DNA from: Ctena decussata
Taxonomy: Eukaryota > Mollusca > Bivalvia > Lucinida > Lucinidae
Length of the DNA: 64,000 nt
NCBI GenBank assembly: GCA_963989385.1
Contig: OZ022506.1
Location: 61,453,434-61,517,433 of the forward strand
Direction of reading: 5' to 3'
The notes below the pieces were generated by a model that saw nothing but the letters and a program-made list of their open reading frames with translations, was not told the DNA's origin and did not search any database. This document shows positions 58,501 through 62,931 of the stretch, piece by piece. How positions within the stretch are numbered: position 1 is the first letter of the stretch; each line of letters starts with the position of its first letter. The position numbers and the translations under genes are program-made.

Positions 58501-60014
58501 TTGTTGTTAAATAGTCTTTAGGGTTCACGCCCAGTCGGTTGAAGTATTTAACCTTACATGCACAATGGGTCATTGGGCAAACAGCGTAGCACCAGATCAG
58601 ACGCCGCAATACGCGACGTTTGATCAGGGCCTACGCCGTTAACATTCCTGGCAAAATGTATATTTTAGGTCAGCTCAGTCCGTGCCTGAAAAATGGTTGA
58701 TTGATTGACTGATTTTGGGTTTGACGACATCCCTTTGAGATAGTTTTTAAGTCTATATTGAACCGTCTTTCAGGGAGAGAAGGAAATAGAAAAGAGAAAG
58801 AAAACAGACGGGAGACAGATTCCTGCTAAAAGTATAGTTTAAGTCAGCTCAGCCCATGCTTGAATATGGTTGGTCGGTTAATTAATTTGTTTTGGGTTTG
58901 ACGTTGGCCTCTGGAAACACTATTTAAGTCTATGTCGAGGGAGAGAGAATAAAAAAAAAAGAAAAGAAAGAGAAAACAGACGGGAGACAGCACCAGCCGC
59001 ATCTACTGCAAGCCTTGGACATGCAGTAGATGCGGCTGTCTCCCTAAATTAAGAGACAGGAGCCCCGGTAGCTCAGTGGGTTAAGTGCTAGCCTACTGAT
59101 CTAACGGACCGTGTTCGAGTCCCGCTTGATGTGAGAATATTTCCTACCGTAAACGGGTTTCCACTGCACACAGCCTTCATTATCACCCTCCCATTGTCCT
59201 GATATAGCTGAAAATTTCTGTTGAAAAGGACGAAAAATCTCAGGTCATCCATCCATCCTATTATATTTAGACAATACACGTAAGACGGCGCAAAGGCAAA
59301 AGTTATACGGCTTCTCCTCACGACCAAACGACCCCTGCTTGAAAATGGACATGTCTTACTCTGAGGCGGTTGTTGTGTTGTTTTGAGCCGGGCCGCGTAG
59401 CACAATCGGTAGGGCACCTGACAGGTAAGTCAGAGGTCTTGGGTTCGAAAGCTGGTCTGGCCACATACTTTCTTTACTCCTTCCGCTGTTTCAAGAAGGG
59501 CAGTTGTCAGTTACTGGCGAAAGTATGTGCACTTAGTACTGGTTAACCGCTTATATAATTAGGAGGTCTAAGTCTGCCCAGGAATAGTGTGGTTAGGTTA
59601 ACTGACCGTCCCGACATGACCATAGCTGCTTACCGTGGACGTTAAGCGTCAAAACAATCAATCAATCAATCAATCAATGTGTTGTTTTGTTGTTTTACGT
59701 TTACGGTAAACAGCTTTTGTCATGTCAGGACGGTCAGTTAAACTAACCACATTATTCCCGGACAGACTTATACCTCCTAAGCGATTAGCCAGTATACCTT
59801 GATCCAAAAGAATTGTCAGGGCAGGGCTATCTTTATACCTTCCCCTAGACTTTTCCATTGTATATGTACATAGAGGAGCATGGGACATACACGCTGCACA
59901 CTCACCGGTAGCAAAATCTACTCCGCTGTAACAAGACGTATTATTCCAATGTAACGCGGTAAAGCCAACGGACGTGGCAAGCCATATTACCTGTACAAGT
60001 ACAACAAAGAGCAA
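24886..60014 (-). CDS. ten-exon type I membrane protein with two copies of an unrecognised module and Ser/Thr-rich stalks (predicted 752 aa)
   Basis: Exons on the minus strand: 60014-59798, 47610-47467, 46088-45967, 44416-44257, 43870-43502, 37794-37639, 37484-37344, 37143-37016, 35108-34934, 25532-24886. Every intron is GT-AG, all phases match, and the sum is 2259 nt with a single terminal stop. Predicted order: signal peptide (1-20); Cys-containing segment (to 72); module 1 (73-214); Ser/Thr-rich linker (215-337); Cys-rich exon (338-389); module 2 (390-537); Ser/Thr/Pro-rich stalk (538-710); a transmembrane helix (LLSLGVALSGIAIVSTVLVA) at about 714-738; a 14-residue basic tail. The modules share exon borders, phases 1-1-0-1 and residues such as C-LPA and PFW. 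I do not recognise the fold; a Cys-bridged beta-rich ectodomain is a guess. It could be two neighbouring genes joined wrongly between 43502 and 37794. Introns are filled with transposons. Confidence 0.6.
26252..26845 (-). pseudogene. truncated transposon-type protein fragment next to the left inverted repeat
   Basis: The frame includes LLAKCVAIEQIYSLSSSSLV, CFTKNVLQYQASQSRVYIDV, GMVGPCGSYPTVSSWLATGS and RLSDCQLAFDYNQV, after which it runs into the inverted repeat. A similar G-SY-TV--WL ... FDN-QV pattern is, from memory, common in multicopy proteins of invertebrates. I cannot assign a transposase superfamily. It looks like a remnant of the element's own gene, cut by an internal deletion. Confidence 0.5.
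26933..27792. mobile_element. nested TTAA-flanked palindromic element (GGTGGTGAT ends)
   Basis: Ends GGTGGTGAT and ATCACCACC are flanked by TTAA at 26929-26932 and 27793-27796. Arms of nearly 300 bp share TTATTTTTTCAGATTTATTCG and AATTACCCTTTGATCTT in inverse orientation. 860 bp; the 105-codon frame inside spans the arm and loop and is not a gene. Confidence 0.75.
28288..28976. mobile_element. inverted element with subterminal ACGTCTACTCCC repeats
   Basis: Left side carries ACGTCTACTCCCAAA and TTTGGTCTACTGTGCC variants; the right side has the reverse complements (GGGAGTAGACGTTTTG, GGCACAGTAGACC). Outer ends AGGGCCATAACATCTA and TAGACGTTATGGCACT are inverse. No transposase frame. Confidence 0.7.
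28980..29332 (+). mobile_element. hAT-like terminal fragment
   Basis: TAGAGATGGGGTCAATTACA followed by many TAATTACCATTACC repeats is typical of the subterminal region of some hAT elements. No matching right end was found. Confidence 0.4.
29975..30965 (+). mobile_element. Helentron/pearl-like element with ~178-bp tandem units
   Basis: A hairpin (TATACCCCT ... AAGGGGTATA, 29975-30010) is followed by a TCCGT/TCTGT-rich tract and about five units starting near 30083, 30260, 30440, 30618 and 30799 with GCGTTAAAGT and ATCTGGATGCTGCTGCTG. This layout matches non-autonomous Helitron-like elements described in bivalves. Confidence 0.55.
31707..32981. other. anonymous intron stretch with a G/C hairpin
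   Basis: 32274-32377 is an inverted repeat: CCCCCCGTGACCCAGC and GCTGGGTCACGGGGGG about 70 bases apart. The rest shows no gene; an open frame at 32698-33111 runs into a MITE and is not supported. Confidence 0.4.
32982..33207. mobile_element. palindromic MITE, GAGCCGCGACACGA family (copy 2)
   Basis: AACAAAGTGGCATGTGCGCC at the left and GGCGCACAACCACTTTGCTG at the right, with the mirrored GTCTGATCAGAGTCTTCGCT interior. Confidence 0.8.
33612..33854. mobile_element. palindromic MITE with GAGGTTATAAAACTT ends
   Basis: Arms CCCGAGGTTATAAA and TTTATAACCTCGGG, then TTCATGCTCAACTCAGCTGA in both directions and an ATGTTGGCAT centre. Shares its terminus with the different element at 61135. Confidence 0.75.
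33999..34110. mobile_element. short palindrome, MITE-like
   Basis: TATCGAGGTGAAAACTACAT then TGGGTCAC is mirrored by GTGACCCAATGTAGTTTACA then CTTCGATA; centre GACCCCAAAAGGGGTC. Confidence 0.65.
34546..34690. mobile_element. palindromic MITE
   Basis: TTGTGGATTTTATCAATGTG and GTAAACGCCGGCGAATCACT are mirrored by AGTGATTCGCCGGAGTTTAC and CACATTCATAAAATCCACAC. Confidence 0.7.
34934..35108 (-). CDS. exon 9: module 2, third part
   Basis: Acceptor ttgttttag| and donor |gtaagg, 175 nt, phase 0 in and 1 out. It encodes VPKIHDPSDNEEVFVTMQRI, then ECVSVTCSVYCTND and KPFWIA. Confidence 0.7.
35277..35495. mobile_element. palindromic MITE, GAGCCGCGACACGA family (copy 3)
   Basis: Begins GAGCCGCGACACGACAAAAC and ends GGTTTTGTCGTGTCGCGACT. 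It sits about 170 bases upstream of exon 9, in the intron. Confidence 0.85.
35496..36999. other. intron stretch without recognised features
   Basis: Lies between exons 9 and 8. No gene or clear repeat seen. Confidence 0.4.
37016..37143 (-). CDS. exon 8: module 2, second part
   Basis: Acceptor gttttcaag| and donor |gtaagt, phase 1 in and 0 out. It encodes DVYTTSCLPAWHEESLLFQI, then NSLVISVLPT. Confidence 0.7.
37344..37484 (-). CDS. exon 7: module 2, first part
   Basis: Acceptor cattttcag| and donor |gtaagt, 141 nt, phase 1-1. It encodes QIIKLDGNITLTSNQKVGEL then VFKIKPANIYSRVLMVATSS and YFEVYD. Confidence 0.7.
37639..37794 (-). CDS. exon 6: Cys-rich start of module 2
   Basis: Acceptor gggctcag| (phase 1) and donor |gtgaag (phase 1). 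It encodes SVNGLCYMSAQDWYDLHQNE, then KACGSKQICQEYRQCKSCWN with four cysteines. An alternative acceptor at 37812 (cttag|, phase 0) would start with DETGSVSV and break phase with exon 5, which would favour a separate gene. Confidence 0.55.
37919..38015. repeat. palindromic element
   Basis: AATTCACTG...CAGTTGTAA is mirrored by TTACAACTG...CAGTGAATT around a GAGAGCGGAGCGCGAG centre. Confidence 0.5.
38722..38915. repeat. palindromic AAGTCGTGG/CCACGACTT array, left
   Basis: About eight ~22-bp units alternating GTGGCCACGA and TCGTTCCCACGA cores joined by CTTATT or CTTACTAAG. Open frames here give repeated SRGHDL peptides on both strands, a product of the repeat. Confidence 0.9.
39559..41129. other. 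interior of the 4.6-kb element, unrecognised
   Basis: A 113-codon open frame (39744-40085) has no motif I recognise. It may be a transposase relic but there is no support for this. Confidence 0.3.
41130..41450. repeat. third copy of the terminal palindromic array
   Basis: GATTTTATCAATAAAACAGG, ACTCGTGGCCACGAGTTAAT and then about a dozen AAGTCGTGG(G/T)AACGAC units end at GCACATTCCGTAAAGTTA. Orientation matches the right end, so it is probably the remnant of a nested relative. Confidence 0.75.
41940..42170 (+). mobile_element. tRNA-derived SINE
   Basis: GGTAGCTCAGCGGGTTAAAT and GGATTCGAGCCC are the A- and B-box-like parts, followed by the family body CTGATCTGACTGAAATACAG and (CATC)n. Confidence 0.75.
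42945..43265. repeat. palindromic AAGTCGTGG/CCACGACTT array, right
   Basis: Inverted counterpart of 38722-38915 with about twelve units, including GTAAGTCGTGGGAACGACAT and GTCGTGGCCACGACTTAGTA. Confidence 0.9.
43502..43870 (-). CDS. exon 5: Ser/Thr-rich linker
   Basis: Acceptor tttgaaag| and donor |gtaacg. It encodes VTCFDSSASHPDINELNVLN followed by about 90 residues rich in Ser, Thr, Pro and Ala, with few charges, as in mucin-like stalks. 369 nt, phase 1-1, so it can be skipped or duplicated without frame change. Confidence 0.65.
44257..44416 (-). CDS. exon 4: module 1, third part
   Basis: Acceptor tctattgcag| and donor |gtaaga. It encodes KPKYKNLPLLEAEVLPNVTN, then EVCLRFGCRIEC and HPFWVDV, 160 nt, phase 0 in and 1 out. 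Homologous to exon 34934-35108, including the two spaced cysteines and PFW. Confidence 0.7.
44489..44852. mobile_element. palindromic MITE, GAGCCGCGACACGA family (copy 4), split by an insertion
   Basis: Left half AGCCGAGACACGACAAAACC to GTCTGATCAGAGTCTCCGTT, right half ending TTTTTCTCGCGTCGCGGTTC. 44624-44741 is foreign sequence. Confidence 0.8.
44624..44741 (-). mobile_element. short 3' end of a retroposon inserted in the MITE
   Basis: 118 bp flanked by CCATTTA (44617-44623 and 44742-44748). On the minus strand it ends TTTTTGTAATAAAATATG, resembling a LINE 3' tail. Uninterrupted family members read straight through this position. Confidence 0.6.
44853..45582. other. intron stretch without recognised features
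   Basis: Between exons 4 and 3; nothing recognised. Confidence 0.4.
45583..45822. mobile_element. palindromic MITE, GAGCCGCGACACGA family (copy 5)
   Basis: Starts GAGCCGAGACACGAGAAAAC and ends GGTTTTGTCGTGTCGCGCTC. It lies about 145 bases downstream of exon 3. Confidence 0.85.
45967..46088 (-). CDS. exon 3: module 1, second part
   Basis: Acceptor ttttggacag| and donor |gtaagt. It encodes KKLFTKACLPADHSENLQFY then IVHPSLPGLVGTLTVNVKET, 122 nt, phase 1 in and 0 out. Homologous to exon 37016-37143 (TSCLPAWHEESLLFQIV). Confidence 0.7.
46270..47184. mobile_element. mariner-like non-autonomous element
   Basis: Ends CGAGGGGTGTTCGAAAAG and CTTTTCGAACACCCCTTG are flanked by TA on both sides. TA targets and GGGGTGTTCGAAAAG-type ends are characteristic of Tc1/mariner relatives. 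No full transposase; small frames have no D-D-D signature that I can see. Confidence 0.7.
47467..47610 (-). CDS. exon 2: module 1, first part
   Basis: Acceptor gtttcag| and donor |gtaagt. It encodes TFSNLDAVRNINSNKAIGSL then VFVPKTEEHFAILQIVMQSS and ends in FKFD, 144 nt, phase 1-1. It aligns with exon 37344-37484 (GELVFKIKPANIYSRVLMVA). Confidence 0.7.
47620..48189. other. intron stretch without recognised features
   Basis: AT-rich, with ATAATAATT simple sequence near 47800 and 47900. No gene seen. Confidence 0.4.
48190..48475 (-). repeat. Penelope-type 3'-UTR fragment
   Basis: On the minus strand: GGATCCAGTAAAACTAGTTT, CCCCAGTAATCTATTTCTGA, CCGTTCTAAGGCAGTA, then CCTGTTTGGGAAAGAGCGG. Same order as at 11.5-11.75 kb. 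Confidence 0.6.
48476..51486. other. anonymous intron stretch
   Basis: Contains a (CT)n microsatellite at about 50207-50230 and, at 50370-50410, GGGATCTGGGATTGAATTGT then GTCAGTTCCTGAA, which faintly resembles the Penelope-type tail. No gene seen. Confidence 0.35.
51487..52600 (+). mobile_element. Helentron/pearl-like element with ~165-bp tandem units
   Basis: CCCCTCCGCCATTAAATGGC, ATATAGATTTTACC and a GT-rich tract lead into about six units marked by AACTTTGTCCTGCATGGTGG at about 51578, 51746, 51909, 52077, 52244 and 52407. Units also share GCTTAAAGGTCAAGG. Confidence 0.6.
52601..53997 (-). mobile_element. tandem-unit element with (ACGG)n tract and terminal hairpin
   Basis: Three units of 431-451 bp start with CATAAATTAGGTCAA at 52759, 53190 and 53641 and share ATACCAAGTTTCAAGG and CTTTTGGTTCTGGAGAAGAA. 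They end in a GACGGACGGACGACGG tract and a hairpin AGCTCACC...GGTGAGCT at 53963-53995. Read on the minus strand the order is hairpin, CCGT tract, units, like the other elements here. Confidence 0.65.
53998..54599. other. anonymous intron stretch
   Basis: No gene or clear repeat seen. Confidence 0.4.
54622..55750 (+). mobile_element. Helentron/pearl-like element with ~140-165-bp tandem units
   Basis: ATGCCCCACACTTCGGTATG, a CCGTCTGTCCGTCCG tract, then about five units sharing GCATTGTAAGCCTATGGAAC, CCCCTGATGCTAGGATCA and TGTAGATGACCTGATTAACT. Confidence 0.6.
55958..56090 (-). CDS. candidate exon, possibly a decayed module part
   Basis: Acceptor ttatacag| and donor |gtaagt enclose 133 nt open in phase 0 in and 1 out (EERYIPRRAISASTFLPSKI). 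That phase class equals the third module exon, but the cysteines and PFW are absent, so homology is doubtful. Confidence 0.3.
56125..56356. mobile_element. palindromic MITE, GAGCCGCGACACGA family (copy 6)
   Basis: Starts GAGCCGCGACACGACAAAAC; right half GGACAGCGAAGACTCTGATC, ending GGTTTTGCCGCGGCTC. Confidence 0.85.
56568..56796 (-). CDS. candidate exon, possibly module-like
   Basis: Open from acceptor cattgcag| (56796) to donor |gtatgc (56568), or |gtagaa (56575). The C-terminal part KKKCICVGIAASDDTKLSLR then ITPND resembles the second module exon (C, then S/D-E/D, then hydrophobic strand). Phase cannot be matched to neighbouring candidates, so it may be a relic. Confidence 0.35.
57558..57788 (-). 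CDS. candidate alternative first exon with signal peptide
   Basis: ATG at 57788 opens a clear signal peptide (MFPWSLLLVLVWIFSLESVV), followed by KCSTGSC and PANLLRRKVFIVLSNGYISI. The last part aligns with PANIYSRVLMVATSSYFEVY of exon 7. An internal acceptor caaataaaacag| at 57685 would fit exon 1 in phase. No donor after it is in an obviously correct phase. Either the start of a partial paralogous gene or an alternative exon. Confidence 0.4.
   Translation of the reverse strand: MFPWSLLLVLVWIFSLESVVSAVHIKCSTGSCVSNKTDEGKEATPANLLRRKVFIVLSNGYISIQAEDVNRYARCN
57789..58661. other. anonymous stretch
   Basis: No gene or clear repeat seen. Confidence 0.4.
58662..58982 (+). repeat. two tandem SINE-tail-like units
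   Basis: Both units contain GTCAGCTCAG(T/C)CC, TTGGGTTTGACG, AAGTCTATGT-like sequence and GAAAACAGACGGGAGACAG, about 180 bp apart. Confidence 0.55.
58983..59044. repeat. perfect 16-bp-stem hairpin
   Basis: AGCCGCATCTACTGCA (58995-59010) pairs with TGCAGTAGATGCGGCT (59022-59037) across an 11-base loop, and outer GGGAGACAG/CTGTCTCCC extend it. Confidence 0.7.
59062..59275 (+). mobile_element. tRNA-derived SINE
   Basis: GGTAGCTCAGTGGGTTAAGT and GTGTTCGAGTCCCGC, then the family body (TTCCACTGCACACAGCC, GTTGAAAAGGACGAAAAATC) and CATC repeats. Same family as 23128, 41940 and 61414. Confidence 0.75.
59394..59680 (+). mobile_element. second SINE type with (AATC)n tail
   Basis: tRNA-like head GCGTAGCACAATCGGTAGGG and GGGTTCGAAAGCTGG, a body with TTAACTGACCGTCCCGACAT and ACCGTGGACGTTAAGCGTC, then (AATC)n. 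The body resembles the conserved 3' domain of several mollusc SINEs. Confidence 0.65.
59690..59797 (-). mobile_element. inverted partial copy of the 59394 SINE
   Basis: On the minus strand: TACTGGCTAATCGCTTAGGA, ATAAGTCTGTCCGGGAATAA, TTAACTGACCGTCCTGACAT and GTTTACCGTAAACG, colinear with 59530-59640. It abuts exon 1 and contains its splice donor. Confidence 0.7.
59798..60014 (-). CDS. exon 1: signal peptide and Cys-containing N-terminus
   Basis: Starts at ATG 60014 with a strong signal peptide (MLFVVLVQVIWLATSVGFTA), then NNTSCYSGVDFATGECAACM with a glycosylation site and a C-x2-C pair. The donor GATCAAG|gtatac is phase 1. The donor GT and everything after it lie in an inverted SINE piece (59690-59797), so the SINE appears to supply the splice donor. 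Confidence 0.6.
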
Positions 60015-61134
60015 AATACACGCCTACCAATCCTCTCACGCGAAACCACGGCTCAGAACGTCAATCCATGAGAGGAGTTTCCGGGTTTGCAGTAGAGGAG
60101 CCAAAATCGTAAACAAATTTGACATCGGCACAAAGTTTAAGGTACTTATTTTCTCTGAAAACCATTTATGCAAAATATAAGAATGCTATTTTGTCACATA
60201 TAGATTGTTTCATATGCACATGAAAGTTTTAGGTATTTTGTCTTGCATTTTTCCAGATATGCTTTCGTAACACCGACTCACCATTTTCAATTTCCGACCC
60301 TTCCCAGTTTCGCCTTTGCATTTTCCCATAGTAATTTTGTTTTTTACTACCTTTTTATAGTTTTTTGCATTTAGTACCTTCCAAAATACAGATTTGACTT
60401 TTTTGAGCATCTAAGATGAACTATCATATACAGTGCAAGTCTCAAAAATTCTATTTAATCAACAAAATACATGTATAACCCCCCCCCCGCCCCCCCCCCC
60501 CAAAAAAAAAAAAAAAAAAAAAAAAGATATATATATATATATATATATAAAAAAAATAAAAATACAGGCCCGACCCTATTTCTTTCGGGAGAAAAATAAA
60601 ATAATAAAAAGAAGTTTTTCCTACCTACCGACCAGTTTTTTTCAGCATGTTAGTGAAAACACAGCTATTTTTTACGCCTTATTAACAATAAATGATAAGA
60701 TGTATTTTCACGTTTTTGCCACCCAATGAAACATACGGCATGAAGCTTAATGAGTCTCATTAAATATTGACCAAATATCAATTTTGATCCAGCCCGGTTA
60801 CATGCTTAATGTACGGCCTGGGCGGTACTTATATACAGAATATAAACTACTTCTATTCAGCATTAAACACTATATACGGTGTGTATAACCAACCCACAAA
60901 AGCAAAAGTGAGATGAACATTTACATAGAAGCACAAAAGAATATTTGCGAATGACAGGCTATCTAAATGTACGACAATAAATTACTGAGGGAGGCATGCA
61001 GTGCCTATAAGAGGCTCTGGCGGGCACTCTAGGAAGCTGATCACTTACATTCTGGACAAAAATGTGCTTGTCACAGATTTAATGTTCCAAAACGTGTAGT
61101 CATAACGGATTACATGTACCTTAACTAGCCTGTT
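60015..61134. other. upstream flank of the membrane-protein gene, with simple repeats
   Basis: Poly-C, poly-A and (TA)n at 60480-60550. No TATA box or initiator is obvious near 60014. No gene seen. Confidence 0.4.
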
Positions 61135-61279
61135 CCCGAGGTTATAAAACTTGAGTACATTCTCAAACTCAAAATAATGCACACTGATTGGCTGCATCCG
61201 AGCATTTTCTCGGAAGCAGCCAATCAGTGTGCTTTATTTAGAGCTTGAGATCATTCTTAAGTTTTATAACCTCAAACCC
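61135..61279. mobile_element. palindromic MITE with GAGGTTATAAAACTT ends, second type
   Basis: CCCGAGGTTATAAAACTTGA and GCACACTGATTGGCTGC are mirrored by GCAGCCAATCAGTGTGC and TTAAGTTTTATAACCTC around a CCGAGCATTTTCTCGG centre. Confidence 0.7.
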
Positions 61280-61413
61280 TGTAAATTTAAAGTTTCTAGA
61301 ATTCGGCACAACATCCATGAAAATTTGCTATTAATTTTAACGGGTTTACTTAAAGACGGTGTCCACTCTGCCATTAGGCACACTCTAAATTGTACCATCA
61401 GGAGTTTACGTTT

Positions 61414-61595
61414 CCTTAGGCCTACTGATCTAGCGCTCCGGGTTCGAACCCCGATAGAGGCGGAGATCTTACCAACCGCAAACGGGGTTCCATTGCACAT
61501 TGCCTTTCATAATCAGCCTCTCATCGTCCTGATATGACTGAACTACTGTTGAAAACGACGTAAAACCGAGTCATCCATTCATCCGTCTTTGTCTT
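61414..61595 (+). mobile_element. tRNA-derived SINE, 5'-truncated
   Basis: Begins inside the head (GGCCTACTGATCTAGCGC, GGGTTCGAACCCC) and continues with TTCCATTGCACATTGCC, CTGATATGACTGAACTACTG and CATC repeats. Confidence 0.7.
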
Positions 61596-61699
61596 AGGAG
61601 AGAAACAAAACAATTGATCAATTATGAGCGTCATAAAGATACATATCAAAGTGCAAACCATGTCACGTCATTTCGTTTCAGTATCGTTAATCCCGGTGC

Positions 61700-61721
61700 G
61701 TGTGTGTGGGGGCGGGGGGAG

Positions 61722-61754
<33 letters not shown>

Positions 61755-61760
61755 GGGGTC
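61700..61760 (+). repeat. GT/G-rich low-complexity tract
   Basis: GTGTGTGGGGGCGGGGGG and a long G run. Possible length errors. Confidence 0.85.
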
Positions 61761-61796
61761 AAAAAATAAATCCGCCTCCTCATGATCAAAATCATT

Positions 61797-62931
61797 TTAA
61801 TTATCCCCCGCCGAAGGCGGAGGGATATAGTTTTCTCCATCTCCGTCCGTCTGTCTGTCTGTCCGTCCGTCCGTCCGTACGTCCGGATCCATAACTAAGT
61901 TACCACCGGACCGAATTTCATGAAACTTAAAATAAATATGTATCACTATAATGCGTTGATGCACGTGAAGTGTCATCAGACTGGCTTCAGTAGTGCATGA
62001 GTTATTGCCCTTTAATGGACTTGAAATTAATAAAATGAGTCATAACTAAGTAACCAATTATCAAAACTCCATGAAACTTAAACTGAATATGTATCACCAT
62101 AACACGGTTATGTACATAAAGTTTCGCCAGAAGGGTATCAGTAATGCATGAGTTATTGTCCTTTAATGGACTTCAAATTAAGAAAATGAGTCATAACTAA
62201 GTAACCAATGATCAAAACTTAATGAAACTTAAACTGAATATGTATCACCATAACGTGGTTATGCACATAAAGTTTCGTTAGAAGGGCATCAGTAATGCAT
62301 GAGTTATTGCTCTTTAATGGACTTCAAATTAAGAAAATGAGTCATAACTAAGTAACCAATGATCAAAACTTCATGAAACTTAAACTGAATATGTATCACC
62401 ATAACATGGTTATGCACATAAAATTTCGTCAGAAGGGCATTAGTAGTGCATGAATTATTGCCCCTGAATTAATTTAAGGTTGACAAATTCAGCCATAACA
62501 AAGTAATCAATGAATAGAAATCTATGAAACCTATACTAAATATGTATCACCATATCACATTGGTACATCTTATGTTTTGTCAGAATTGCTTCAGTAAGCA
62601 ATGAGTTATTGCCCTTGAATTAGTTTAAAACAACAAATTGAGTCCGAACTAAGTAACCAATGAATGGAATTTCATGAAACTTAAAATGATTGTGTATTGT
62701 CATGACACAGCAGGGCACATTAAGTTTTGTCATAATCGCTCCTGTAGGTTATCATTTAATGCACTTGAATGGATTTAAAGTCCACAAATTAGTCATAACT
62801 AAGGTATCAGTAAACAAAATTTCTTGAAACTGAATTAAAAATGTATCATCATAGTGCAGTGATGCTGAGACAAGTGTTTAAGAACAGATTCAGCTTATGC
62901 CTAACTCATCCCAGATTATTGTCTTTGTTAT
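61797..62931 (+). mobile_element. Helentron/pearl-like element with seven ~150-bp units
   Basis: Hairpin-type head CCCGCCGAAGGCGGAGGG, ATATAGTTTTC, a (CCGT/CTGT)n tract, then units starting CATAACTAAGTAACC at 61890, 62041, 62192, 62343, 62493, 62645 and 62793. Each contains CATGAAACTTAAA-CTGAAT, CACCATAAC and GCATGAGTTATTGCC. Spacing is 148-152 bp. Confidence 0.7.

Noticed and set aside
60433..60729. 98-codon frame starting MQVSKILFNQ
   Set aside because: Mostly translated poly-C, poly-A and (TA)n.
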